From: Variibacter gotjawalensis
GTDB taxonomy: Bacteria > Pseudomonadota > Alphaproteobacteria > Rhizobiales > Xanthobacteraceae
NCBI RefSeq assembly: GCF_002355335.1
Contig: NZ_AP014946.1
Coordinates: forward strand, 1,565,501 to 1,629,500
Length of the DNA: 64,000 nucleotides
Direction of reading: 5' to 3'
The position numbers and the translations under genes were made by a program. The notes under the pieces were generated by a model. That model was not told the origin of the DNA, did not search any database, and saw only the letters and a program-made list of their open reading frames with translations. Numbering within the stretch: the stretch's first letter is position 1; every line of letters starts with the position of its first letter. Shown piece by piece: positions 1 to 7,483 of the stretch.

Positions 1-113
1 GCCGGATATGGCACGACGATCGTGATCGGCCGCGATGGAAACGTTTGAGCCTGCGCACGCGATGCGACAAGCGCGGCGGCACCAGCGATTAGAGCGTGAC
101 GTCTCGTCAGCAT
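1..113 (-). CDS. Bug/TctC-family periplasmic binding protein, N-terminus only (cut by window edge)
   Basis: The minus strand reads from an ATG at 113 into the window edge as 37 residues: a positive n-region (MLTRRH), a hydrophobic stretch, an Ala-Gln-Ala cleavage region, then FPSRPITIVVPYP. That last segment is the typical start of mature tripartite tricarboxylate transporter (TTT) binding proteins of the Bug family, which capture carboxylates in the periplasm. A GGAG lies about 8 bases before the ATG, inside the duplicated ftsY tail. The gene follows ftsY on the same strand. The ligand cannot be inferred. The family call rests only on the signal peptide and first mature residues, but these are characteristic. 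Confidence 0.75.
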   Translation of the reverse strand, partial: MLTRRHALIAGAAALVASRAQAQTFPSRPITIVVPYP

Positions 114-123
114 TCTACTTACT

Positions 124-221
124 CCAATCCCGCAACCGCGCGCGCGAAGTCGCGCGCCTGATTGTGTCTCGGCAGTCCCACTATTCCAAGCCTGCAACCG
201 CGCGCGCGAAGTCGCGCGCCT
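124..221. repeat. Duplicated 3' end of ftsY (direct repeat, 62-base period)
   Basis: Bases 132-159 are identical to 194-221, and the match extends with two mismatches to 124-159 versus 186-221. The right copy encodes the last residues of FtsY (ARDFARAVAGLE and stop). The left copy encodes the same tail ending in its own TAA but lies outside the gene, shifted in frame (62 is not a multiple of 3). This is seen directly in the sequence. Confidence 0.9.
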
Positions 222-1113
222 CGAACGGCTCCAAATCATCGATGCCTTCGCCGACGCCGATGAAGTGCACCGGCAGCGCGAATTTCTCCGCGATGGCGAC
301 CAGGATGCCGCCGCGCGCCGTACCATCGAGCTTCGTCATCACGAGCCCGGTGACGCCGGCGGTTGCGCGGAAAGCCTCGACCTGGGCGATGGCATTCTGG
401 CCGACGGTGGCATCGAGCACCAGCAACGCCGCGTGCGGCGCGCCGGCGTCGATTTTCTTCATCACGCGGACGATCTTTTCCAGTTCGTCCATCAGCTCGG
501 CGCGATTCTGCAGACGTCCAGCCGTGTCCATGATGAGCACTTCGGCTCCGTCCGCCTTTGCGGCCATCAATGCATCGAAGCCGACACCGGCCGCGTCCGA
601 GCCTTGCGTGCGCGCAACCACCGGCACGCCGTTGCGGTCGCCCCAAATCTTGATCTGCTCAATCGCGGCTGCGCGGAACGTGTCGCCGGCCGCCAGCATC
701 ACCTTGCGGCCCTCGGCGCGGAATTTAGCCGTCAGCTTGCCGATCGTCGTGGTCTTGCCGGAGCCATTGACGCCGACCACCAGCACGACGAACGGCTTCA
801 CGCTCTCGTCGACGGAAAGGGGCTTTGCGACCGGAGCCAGCGATTTCTCGACCTCGCTGGCGAGCACGGCTTTGATCTCGTCGGCCGAGATTGCTTTGTC
901 GAAACGTCCTTTGCCGACAGCCGCCGCGATACGGGCTGCAGCCGTCACGCCGAGGTCGGCCCGGATGAGGACATCCTCGATGTCCTCGAGCATCGCGGCG
1001 TCCAGCTTGCGCTTGGTGACGAGGTCAGTGATCGCGGTGCCGATCGAGGATGAGGTGCGCTTGAGCCCCTGGCTCAGCCGCTTCCACCACCCGGCCTTAG
1101 GTTGATCGTTCAC
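181..1113 (-). CDS. ftsY: Signal recognition particle receptor FtsY
   Basis: FtsY is the SRP receptor GTPase, which docks ribosome-SRP complexes at the inner membrane for co-translational insertion. The 310-residue protein has the N domain at about 15-95 and the G domain after it: G1 loop GVNGSGKTTT near 114-123, DTAGR at 196-200 and TKLDG at 260-264. The acidic A domain of E. coli FtsY is missing; only a short basic N-terminus precedes the NG core, as in many alphaproteobacteria. The next gene to the right is divergent. The 3' end is partly duplicated just downstream. Confidence 0.97.
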   Translation of the reverse strand: MNDQPKAGWWKRLSQGLKRTSSSIGTAITDLVTKRKLDAAMLEDIEDVLIRADLGVTAAARIAAAVGKGRFDKAISADEIKAVLASEVEKSLAPVAKPLSVDESVKPFVVLVVGVNGSGKTTTIGKLTAKFRAEGRKVMLAAGDTFRAAAIEQIKIWGDRNGVPVVARTQGSDAAGVGFDALMAAKADGAEVLIMDTAGRLQNRAELMDELEKIVRVMKKIDAGAPHAALLVLDATVGQNAIAQVEAFRATAGVTGLVMTKLDGTARGGILVAIAEKFALPVHFIGVGEGIDDLEPFEARDFARAVAGLE

Positions 1114-1211
1114 GCAACACTCTCCGACATTCGGGGTCCCTTCTAACGGCTCGGTCTTGAAAAGTCATAGGCCGCTCGTGCAACAAGACGCCAAACACAA
1201 GGGAGAAGAAA

Positions 1212-1625
1212 ATGGCACTCAGCGTAGGGCTGACCAACTCGGAAGAAATCGTGGTCACGGAAGCGCTTACGGTTCCGGCCATGGCCCACGCCTTCGGGTC
1301 ATTCACGAGCATGCCGCCGGTCTTTGCCACCGCCTTCATGGTGGCTTTCGCCGAATACGCCTGCCTTCAACTGGCTGATGAACACCTTCCGCCCGAGCAA
1401 CGCACGGTCGGGACGCACGTCGACCTGAGCCATTTGGCCGCAACCCCGATCGGGATGCGGGTGACGGCGAATGTCGAACTCGTTGAGGTCGAGGGCCGCA
1501 AGCTGCGCTACCGGGTCGAATGCCGGGATGAGAAAGACGTTATCTGCGAGGGCTTTCACGAGCGAGCGGTTATCGACGTCGCGAAGTTCGGTGGCCGGCT
1601 CGCGGCCAAGTCGCAGGCGGCTTAG
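1212..1625 (+). CDS. Thioesterase of the fluoroacetyl-CoA thioesterase (FlK) type
   Basis: A 137-residue hotdog-fold acyl-CoA thioesterase. The three catalytic residues of FlK (Thr42, Glu50, His76) have counterparts at T40, E48 and H74 with the same spacing (8 and 26), H74 lying in GTHVDLSHLAAT. Proteins of this subfamily in organisms that do not make fluoroacetate probably hydrolyse other short acyl-CoAs, so the substrate is unknown. A purine-rich AAGGGAGAAGAAA directly precedes the ATG. It is transcribed divergently from ftsY over a 98-base gap. Confidence 0.8.
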   Translation: MALSVGLTNSEEIVVTEALTVPAMAHAFGSFTSMPPVFATAFMVAFAEYACLQLADEHLPPEQRTVGTHVDLSHLAATPIGMRVTANVELVEVEGRKLRYRVECRDEKDVICEGFHERAVIDVAKFGGRLAAKSQAA

Positions 1626-1731
1626 CTGCAACGTATAGTTGAGTTGCGCAACTTGCATAGGTACGGAATCAACTTATAAAGTCCCGCCTTCTGGATTCGC
1701 CAACAACCCTGCCAAAAAAGAAGAGGATCCC

Positions 1732-2049
1732 TTGTCCCGTTCAGCACAATCGAATGATATCGATTTGCGTTCGCTCTCGGTCGACGAACTCATCGCGCTC
1801 GACGCCAAGATCCTCGAACTGATCAAATCGAAAAGGCAGACTCTGCAGGCGAAAATCGCCATGATCGAGCTGCATATGGGCCCGCTGCCCGAAGGCCCGC
1901 GCAAGCGCGGCGTCAAGAAGGGCACCAAGCTGGCGGCGAAATACAAAGGCCCGAACGGCGAGACCTGGTCCGGCCGTGGTCTGCAGCCGAAGTGGCTCAC
2001 GGCCCTCGTTGGCCGCAGCGGCAGCGTCGAAAAATATCGGCTCCGCTGA
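1732..2049 (+). CDS. H-NS-like nucleoid-associated DNA-binding protein (TTG start)
   Basis: A 105-residue protein with an N-terminal coiled-coil oligomerisation region (about 10-45, rich in Leu, Lys and Glu) and a C-terminal H-NS-type DNA-binding motif, YKGPNGETWSGRGLQPKW. This matches the alphaproteobacterial H-NS/HvrA group, which binds AT-rich DNA and silences or modulates genes. The TTG at 1732 is chosen because AGAGGA sits about 5 bases upstream and the family starts near here; an upstream ATG at 1639 would add 31 non-family residues. It stands alone and convergent with the DUF1178 gene. Confidence 0.85.
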   Translation: MSRSAQSNDIDLRSLSVDELIALDAKILELIKSKRQTLQAKIAMIELHMGPLPEGPRKRGVKKGTKLAAKYKGPNGETWSGRGLQPKWLTALVGRSGSVEKYRLR

Positions 2050-2069
2050 AATTTCCGGTAATTAAATAA

Positions 2070-2120
2070 TGCGGCGGCCCGGCTTGTCCGGGCTATCCAC
2101 ATTTTTATTCTGCCGCCGCA
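2070..2120. repeat. Stem-loop, remnant of the GGCCCG palindrome family (P1)
   Basis: Outer arms TGCGGCGGC (2070-2078) and GCCGCCGCA (2112-2120) enclose an inner hairpin, CCCGGCTTGTCCGGG. The inner part resembles one half of the larger P1 elements at 40.1 and 42.3 kb. Lying between two convergent genes, it may also end transcription from both sides. Confidence 0.55.
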
Positions 2121-2121
2121 G

Positions 2122-2592
2122 TTAATTCCGATCGTCAGGCAATACCGGCAACGGAAGGACCTCGATGCCTTCCTCATGCAGCGCTTTCGCGTCGTCGAAC
2201 GACGCTTCGCCGTAGATCGAGCGCGTTTCGCTCTCGCCGTAGTGCATCTTGCGGGCTTCTTCCGGAAACTTCGCGCCAACGTCGGTGGCGTTTTTCACGA
2301 CGTGGTCGCGCAATTCCTTCAATTTCGTCCGCAATTCACGCTCGCCGTCCGACATCATCGCGATCGGCGAGGCTTCGTTCGCAACCGCCGGCGTTGCGGC
2401 CTTTTTGCGCGACGATTTCTGGCGCTCGGTCCGCCCGAGTTGCGGCGCCATCAGCGACTTCTCGACTTTCGTCGATCCGCAATTTGGACAAGTGACCAAA
2501 CCGCGCTTCGCCTGCTTATCGTAAGCGGCGGAGTCGGCGAACCAGCTTTCGAAGTGATGGTCTTTCGCGCAACGAAGGGTGTAGCGGATCAC
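2122..2592 (-). CDS. DUF1178 family protein
   Basis: A 156-residue protein of unknown function. A short zinc-ribbon-like start has Cys8 and the pair CPNC (C35, C38). A basic linker follows, then a helical C-terminal half ending in the acidic, proline-rich segment typical of DUF1178. Its ATG overlaps the stop of the upstream amidase gene by 4 bases, so the two are co-transcribed with grxC. The conserved link between these genes in alphaproteobacteria is known, but the function is not. Confidence 0.85.
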   Translation of the reverse strand: MIRYTLRCAKDHHFESWFADSAAYDKQAKRGLVTCPNCGSTKVEKSLMAPQLGRTERQKSSRKKAATPAVANEASPIAMMSDGERELRTKLKELRDHVVKNATDVGAKFPEEARKMHYGESETRSIYGEASFDDAKALHEEGIEVLPLPVLPDDRN

Positions 2593-3470
2593 GTCTTCGC
2601 CCCGACGACGTGCAGATGCGCCGGCTCCGCGAGCGGCGCCGTGATCTCGAAACGGCGGCCGTGCTGCAGCGACGGCACGCGGGCGCGCGACGTCGTGATC
2701 TCTTCAGCGTCGAGATCCGCCATCACGACCCCGGGCTCGGTGCCGCCTTCCGCAATGACGCGGCCCCACGGATCGACGACCATCGAATGGCCGTAGGTCT
2801 CGCGGCCGTTTTCATGCGTGCCGGCCTGCGCGGCCGCGAGCACGAAGCTGCCATTCTCGATCGCGCGCGACCGCATTAGCGTCGACCAATGCGCCTCGCC
2901 GGTTTGCCGCGTGAAGGCCGACGGAATGGTGAGGAACGACGCGCCGGATTCCGCCAGCGCGCGATACAGCGCGGGGAAACGGAGATCGTAGCAGATCGTC
3001 ATGCCGACGCGGCCGAACGGGAGGTCGACCAGCACGGCCTGTTCGCCCGGACGATAAGTGCGAGACTCGCGATAGCTCTCGCCGTTCGCGAGATCGACGT
3101 CGAACATATGTATCTTGTCGTAGGAGGCGAGCACCTCACCGGACGGATCGATCATGAAGCCGCGGTTGGCGGCGCGATCCGGCGCGACTTTGATCGCCAT
3201 CGAGCCAACGTGAATGTGAATCCCGAGTTCGCGCGCGAGCGAGCAGAAAGCCGCAAGGCTCACGCACTTCTCTTCCTCGTTGATCTTCTCGAACAGGACG
3301 TCGCGCTTGACCTCCATGATGTTCGTCATCTCGGGCGTCTGCACGTAGACGGCGCCTTGATCCTTCGCCTCGCGGATCAGCTTAGCGGCCGCATCGACGT
3401 TGTCAGCGGGCGTTCGGCTCGCGCGCATCTGGATCAGGCCGATGCGGATCTTGTCTTTGATGTCAGTCAT
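2589..3470 (-). CDS. Carbon-nitrogen hydrolase (Nit/omega-amidase type)
   Basis: A 293-residue member of the nitrilase superfamily. The Glu-Lys-Cys catalytic set is visible: E47 in TPEMTN, K119 in SYDKIHMFD and C160 in MTICYDLRFP. The DKIHMFD and CYDLRFP motifs place it with Nit1/Nit2-like amidases, which hydrolyse deaminated glutathione or alpha-keto acid amides in the cytoplasm. A position directly after a glutaredoxin gene fits metabolite repair of glutathione side products, but that role is inferred. It sits between grxC and the DUF1178 gene on one strand. Confidence 0.88.
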   Translation of the reverse strand: MTDIKDKIRIGLIQMRASRTPADNVDAAAKLIREAKDQGAVYVQTPEMTNIMEVKRDVLFEKINEEEKCVSLAAFCSLARELGIHIHVGSMAIKVAPDRAANRGFMIDPSGEVLASYDKIHMFDVDLANGESYRESRTYRPGEQAVLVDLPFGRVGMTICYDLRFPALYRALAESGASFLTIPSAFTRQTGEAHWSTLMRSRAIENGSFVLAAAQAGTHENGRETYGHSMVVDPWGRVIAEGGTEPGVVMADLDAEEITTSRARVPSLQHGRRFEITAPLAEPAHLHVVGAKT

Positions 3471-3473
3471 GCG

Positions 3474-3734
3474 TCAGCTCGCGATCAGGGCGTCGAGTTT
3501 GCCGTCGCGCTCGAGCGCGTGGAGGTCGTCGCTGCCGCCGACATGGGTCGAGCCGATGAAAATCTGCGGCACGGTCCAGCGGCCGTTCGAGCGGCCCAGC
3601 ATCTCGCGGCGCTTGTCGCCGTCGGAACCGCTGACGTCGATTTCGTTGAAGGCAGCGCCCTTCCGCTTGAGCAACGCCTTGGCCGCCGCGCAGTAGCCGC
3701 ACATTGGCGTCGTGTAGATGTCGATCTGGGCCAT
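3474..3734 (-). CDS. grxC: Glutaredoxin 3
   Basis: An 86-residue thioredoxin-fold redox protein that reduces disulfides with glutathione. The dithiol site C12-G-Y-C15 near the N-terminus, the TVPQIFIG cis-proline motif and the GGSDDLHALE motif are all present, and the length is normal for GrxC. It heads a likely operon grxC-amidase-DUF1178, with three bases between grxC and the amidase start. Confidence 0.95.
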   Translation of the reverse strand: MAQIDIYTTPMCGYCAAAKALLKRKGAAFNEIDVSGSDGDKRREMLGRSNGRWTVPQIFIGSTHVGGSDDLHALERDGKLDALIAS

Positions 3735-3765
3735 CGGAGTGTCCGGTTGTGGCAGCTTTATTGTC

Positions 3766-4539
3766 TTATATGGGCGGACCGATGTGGTTCACAACCCTGG
3801 CGAAAACCAGGACATCGACCCGCGCCGCCCCTGCGCGCATCAACGTTCGGGCGCAAGCCTGGACGGTGGCGCCCGAGGTCAGCACATCGTCGACCAGCAC
3901 GAGGTTGCGACCCGCGACTGCATGCCGACGACCCTCAGGCACCGCGAACGCGCCCTGAATGTTGCGGACGCGCTCGGCCTGGCTCAGCCCGACCTGCTGC
4001 TGCGTTGCCCGAATACGCTTCAAAACATCGGAGAGAACCGGGCGGTCCGAGGCCGCGCCGATCCTTTTTGCGAGCGTCGCCGACTGGTTGAACCGCCGCG
4101 CCCACAGCCGCCGCCAATGCAGCGGCACGGGCACCAGCGCGTCGGCGTCGGCTAGGAGTTCGGCTCCGGCGCGGGTCATCCAGCCAGCCAGCATGGGCGC
4201 GAGGTCCATGCGATCGCCGTATTTGAAGGCATGCACAAGAGTTCGCGAGACGTCGTCAAAGCCAACAGCCGCCCGCGCCCGGTTATAGGCCGGAGGCTCC
4301 GCGATGGCTTCCGGCGATAGCAGGCCGGGTCCGCTGTCGTAGGCGAAAGGCGTCCCTAGCCGCTCGCAATAGGGCCGCGATATGAAACTGAGGCGAGACC
4401 AGCAATGCGGGCACAGCCCGGCTGGATCGGCGACCGGGTCGCGGCAGACCGGACAAAGCGGGGGCAGGGCAGCGCCGAGCGCCAGCGACCAGCCGCGGCG
4501 AACGTAGCTCGTCAGCGCATGAGCCCGTGAGAAGTCCAT
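3766..4539 (-). CDS. ComF family phosphoribosyltransferase-like protein
   Basis: A 257-residue ComF/GntX-type protein. It has an N-terminal zinc ribbon (C29, C32, C43, C46) and a C-terminal type I phosphoribosyltransferase fold with the PRPP loop LVDDVLTSGAT at about 215-225. In competent bacteria ComF is needed for uptake or handling of incoming single-stranded DNA; in most Proteobacteria its role is unproven. It lies upstream of grxC on the same strand, 31 bases away, and is divergent from and slightly overlapped by the leader of the methyltransferase gene. Confidence 0.88.
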   Translation of the reverse strand: MDFSRAHALTSYVRRGWSLALGAALPPLCPVCRDPVADPAGLCPHCWSRLSFISRPYCERLGTPFAYDSGPGLLSPEAIAEPPAYNRARAAVGFDDVSRTLVHAFKYGDRMDLAPMLAGWMTRAGAELLADADALVPVPLHWRRLWARRFNQSATLAKRIGAASDRPVLSDVLKRIRATQQQVGLSQAERVRNIQGAFAVPEGRRHAVAGRNLVLVDDVLTSGATVQACARTLMRAGAARVDVLVFARVVNHIGPPI

Positions 4540-4598
4540 GGCACGACGGTATCGCGCGGCCGGTACGGCCGCAATTCGCGCGCTCGCTGATTTGCGCT

Positions 4599-5480
4599 AT
4601 GACGACGCCGATGGACACGGCTCCGCAGATATTCGATCGCGCTCTGATTGCGCGACGGCAACGGCGCGCGTTACGCGATCCCGCGACGTTCCTGCTCGAC
4701 CGCGTCGTCGATGAACTTGCCGATCGCCTATCGGTAATCCTGCGCGAGTTTCCGGTCGCGGTCGATCTTGCGACGCCGGGCGGACGCCTCGCGCCGTTAC
4801 TTGCCGCGCGCCGCGGCGCAACGCAAACCATCACGACCGGCGCTGGCGGCGAGCTTGTCGCCGACGCGGAGGCGTTGCCGTTCGCTGAGGCTTCGCTCGA
4901 CCTCATCGTCTCGGCGCTCGCGTTGCAGTTCGTCAACGACTTGCCGGGCACGCTCGCGCAGGCGCGCCGCGCGTTGCGGCCGGACGGTTTGTTTCTCGCG
5001 GCGCTCCTCGGCGGCGATACGCTGACCGAGCTGCGCCAATCCTTTGCCGAGGCCGAGACAGAACTCACCGGCGGCGTGTCGCCGCGCGTTGCGCCGTTCG
5101 CCGATGTGCGCACGCTCGGCATGCTGCTGCAGCGGGCGGGTTTTGCGCTGCCGGTCACCGACGTCGACCGCGTCACCGTGCGTTACGAGACGCCTTTTGC
5201 GCTGCTGCACGATTTGCGCCGCATGGGCGCGACCAATCCGCTGACCGAACGCCGCCGTGTCCCGCTCCGGCGCGGCGTGTTGCTGCGCATGGCGGAGATT
5301 TACAAGCAGCGCTTTGCGGGCGCGGACGGCCGCGTGATGGCGACGTTCGACATTGTATGGCTGACCGGCTGGGCGCCGCATGCGAGCCAGCAGCAACCGC
5401 TGCGTCCCGGTAGTGCGAAGACGCGCCTTGCCGATGCATTGCGCACGACAGAACGGCCGGCCGGCGAGAAGGCGGGTTGA
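4599..5480 (+). CDS. SAM-dependent methyltransferase-fold protein (BioC/NDUFAF5 type)
   Basis: A 293-residue class I methyltransferase fold. After the start the IFDRALIARRQRRAL segment is characteristic of alphaproteobacterial and mitochondrial NDUFAF5-like proteins. Motif I is degenerate (AVDLATPGGRLAP around 54-66), with the usual acidic-Gly-x-Gly pattern weak. NDUFAF5 is known to hydroxylate an arginine in a complex I subunit rather than methylate, so that is a reasonable alternative to a BioC role; the sequence cannot decide. The ATG at 4599 gives the family start; a further upstream frame overlaps the divergent comF. Confidence 0.75.
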   Translation: MTTPMDTAPQIFDRALIARRQRRALRDPATFLLDRVVDELADRLSVILREFPVAVDLATPGGRLAPLLAARRGATQTITTGAGGELVADAEALPFAEASLDLIVSALALQFVNDLPGTLAQARRALRPDGLFLAALLGGDTLTELRQSFAEAETELTGGVSPRVAPFADVRTLGMLLQRAGFALPVTDVDRVTVRYETPFALLHDLRRMGATNPLTERRRVPLRRGVLLRMAEIYKQRFAGADGRVMATFDIVWLTGWAPHASQQQPLRPGSAKTRLADALRTTERPAGEKAG

Positions 5481-5533
5481 ACGATGGGACTGCGTCCGGC
5501 ATCATCGCGGCAAAAGAAACGCGGAGAGACGCC

Positions 5534-5998
5534 ATGGACGCTAAAGCAACCTTGAAAGAGTTCTGCAGCGCGGTCGAACGGCGCGACGGAAAGGCACTCG
5601 CAGCCCTATTCACCGAAGAGGGCGTCTACCACGATATTTTCTACGGCGCGTTCAAGGGCCGCGCGAAGATTGCCGAGTTGATCGACGATTGGTTTTACCG
5701 CACGGCGCAGGATTTTCTCTGGGACATGCACGATCCCGTCACCGACGGCCGCACGCTCTATGCGCGCTACACCTTCAGCTACAAGTCGAACCTGCCGGAG
5801 GCGAAGGGTGGTCGTGCGATGTTCGAAGGTGTCGCCATCATCACGCTGAAGGACGGTCTCTTCGCCGAGTATCACGAGGTCGCGAACACGGCGACCGCAT
5901 TTGTCGACTTGAATTTCGCGCCCGAGCGCATTGCAAAGATCGTCGCGAAGCAGGGCGCTGCATTGAAGGCGCGGCCCGAAATGGCGCGGCATCTTTAG
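5534..5998 (+). CDS. NTF2-like / SnoaL-like fold protein
   Basis: A 154-residue protein of the nuclear transport factor 2-like superfamily. It has an N-terminal helix (LKEFCSAVERRDGKALAALF), then VYHDIFYGAFKGRAKIAELI, and the beta-rich region with YARYTFSY and EGVAIITLKDGL, the pattern of SnoaL-like cyclases, hydratases and ketosteroid-isomerase relatives. The substrate is unknown. GAGA precedes the ATG at 5534. It lies just ahead of a MaoC hydratase and may belong to the same CoA-linked pathway. Confidence 0.7.
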   Translation: MDAKATLKEFCSAVERRDGKALAALFTEEGVYHDIFYGAFKGRAKIAELIDDWFYRTAQDFLWDMHDPVTDGRTLYARYTFSYKSNLPEAKGGRAMFEGVAIITLKDGLFAEYHEVANTATAFVDLNFAPERIAKIVAKQGAALKARPEMARHL

Positions 5999-6074
5999 AC
6001 AGAGCCGCAAATTGACACGCCGCTGCGCGCCTTCCTAAATGCGCGGCAACAAAAACCAATGAGGAACACACGGG

Positions 6075-6593
6075 ATGGCAGGCACGACCAAAGAGGTCGG
6101 TCCCAATCGGTATCGCGAGAGCTTCGGCCGTTACTACGAGGAGTTCGTGGTTGGCGATGTCTATGAGCATCGCCCGGGCCGCACGATTACTGAAACCGAG
6201 AATACGTGGTTTACGTTGCTGACGATGAATCAGCACCCGATCCACTTCGATTCTGAGTACGCCAAGCATTCCGAATTCGGCCGCTGCATCGTCGCGTCGC
6301 CGTTCACGGTGTCGCTGCTTGTCGGCATGAGCGTGAGTGACGTCAGTCAGAAAGCGATTGCAAATCTCGGCTGGACCGACATCAAGCTGACGCATCCGGT
6401 CTTCGCCGGCGACACGCTTTACGGCGAAAGCGAAGTGCTCGAGAAGCGCGAGTCGAAATCGCGGCCGGATGCCGGCATCGTGTCGGTGCGCACGATCGGC
6501 AAGAACCAGGACGGCGTCGTCGTCTGTACGTTCGACCGCACGATGTTGGTGCAGCGGGAAGGCCACGCACTCGAAGAGAAAGCGAAGTACTGA
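6075..6593 (+). CDS. MaoC family dehydratase/hydratase
   Basis: A 172-residue hotdog-fold enoyl-CoA hydratase-like protein. The region MNQHPIHFDSEYA followed by EFGRCIVASPF matches the MaoC hydratase motif, but the usual catalytic Asp five residues before the His is Asn here, as in some MaoC relatives that act on branched or dicarboxylic acyl-CoAs. It probably adds water to, or removes it from, an acyl-CoA. An acyl-CoA dehydrogenase lies 0.9 kb downstream on the same strand, which supports a fatty or organic acid route. The AGGAACACACGGG before the ATG provides the ribosome site. Confidence 0.85.
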   Translation: MAGTTKEVGPNRYRESFGRYYEEFVVGDVYEHRPGRTITETENTWFTLLTMNQHPIHFDSEYAKHSEFGRCIVASPFTVSLLVGMSVSDVSQKAIANLGWTDIKLTHPVFAGDTLYGESEVLEKRESKSRPDAGIVSVRTIGKNQDGVVVCTFDRTMLVQREGHALEEKAKY

Positions 6594-6594
6594 G

Positions 6595-7038
6595 ATGGCG
6601 AAGGCCGTCGCAAAGCCGAAACCCGCAAAGACCGGCGAGCCGGTTTTGCTTTCCGGCGGCAACCCGCAGATCGCAAAGGGTTACGGCGATGCTCCCGTGC
6701 AGGCTTACATCGCGGCGATGCCGGGATGGAAAAGCGATGTCGGACGGAAGATCGATGCGCTGATCACGAAAACCGTGCCCGGCGTGAAGAAGGCTGTGAA
6801 GTGGAATTCGCCGCTGTATGGCATCGAGGAGGGTCGCTGGTTTCTAGGCGTGCACGTCTTCGCAAAATACGTGAAGGTTGCGTTCTTCGAGGGTGCAAAG
6901 CTCAAGCCAGAGCCGCCGGTCGCATCGAAGCAACAACACGTGCGCTACTTTCACATTCATGAGAATGATGCGATCGACGAGACGCAATTTGCGAAGTGGG
7001 TGAAGCAGGCGAGCAAGTTGCCTGGCGAGAAAATGTGA
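6595..7038 (+). CDS. DUF1801 domain protein (first of a tandem pair)
   Basis: A 147-residue cytosolic protein. After a basic, Lys/Pro-rich start comes the DUF1801 (YdhG-like) fold: VQAYIAAMPGWKSDVGRKIDALI, then AVKWNSPLYG and FLGVHVFAKYVKVAFFEGAKL. Function is unknown in the family. The ATG at 6595 starts one base after the maoC stop (TGAGATG), so translation is probably coupled. A second, diverged DUF1801 gene follows 10 bases downstream. Confidence 0.8.
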   Translation: MAKAVAKPKPAKTGEPVLLSGGNPQIAKGYGDAPVQAYIAAMPGWKSDVGRKIDALITKTVPGVKKAVKWNSPLYGIEEGRWFLGVHVFAKYVKVAFFEGAKLKPEPPVASKQQHVRYFHIHENDAIDETQFAKWVKQASKLPGEKM

Positions 7039-7048
7039 GAATACCGGA

Positions 7049-7474
7049 ATGAAGAAAGCGACGGTTTCCAAGGCGAGTGTCGACAAGGCGAACGTGTCGC
7101 CCGCGAAGTTGATTGACGGCCGCATCAAGGAGCTTGGCGATTGGCGCGGCGAAACGCTCGCGCATGTCCGCAAGCTGACTAAAGAAGCCGAGCCCAACGT
7201 CGTCGAAGAATGGAAATGGCGCGGGGTTCCCGTGTGGGAACACGCCGGCATCATCTGCACGGGCGAGACATATAAGAGCGCCGTGAAGCTGACCTTCGCG
7301 AAAGGCGCGGCGCTCGACGATCCGGCAAAACTCTTCAACTCCAGCCTCGACGGCAACGTCCGCCGCGCGATCGATATTCATGAAGGCGACAAGATCGACG
7401 AGAAAGCCTTCAAGGCTTTGATCAAGTCGGCCGTCGCACTCAACAACGCGAAGCCCGCAAAAAAGAAAAAATAA
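7049..7474 (+). CDS. DUF1801 domain protein (second of a tandem pair)
   Basis: A 141-residue paralogue of the preceding gene, with the same core (IKELGDWRGETLAHVRKLI-like helix, EEWKWRGVPVWEHAGI, SAVKLTFAKGAAL) but low identity and a Lys-rich tail (KPAKKKK). The pair probably arose from an old duplication. It sits nine bases upstream of the acyl-CoA dehydrogenase gene in the same apparent operon. Function unknown. Confidence 0.8.
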   Translation: MKKATVSKASVDKANVSPAKLIDGRIKELGDWRGETLAHVRKLTKEAEPNVVEEWKWRGVPVWEHAGIICTGETYKSAVKLTFAKGAALDDPAKLFNSSLDGNVRRAIDIHEGDKIDEKAFKALIKSAVALNNAKPAKKKK

Positions 7475-7483
7475 GGGACCGAG

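Noticed and set aside
2889-4091. A 400-codon plus-strand frame over the amidase, grxC and comF genes
   Set aside because: It covers several genes with clear catalytic motifs on the other strand and has no recognisable domain itself.
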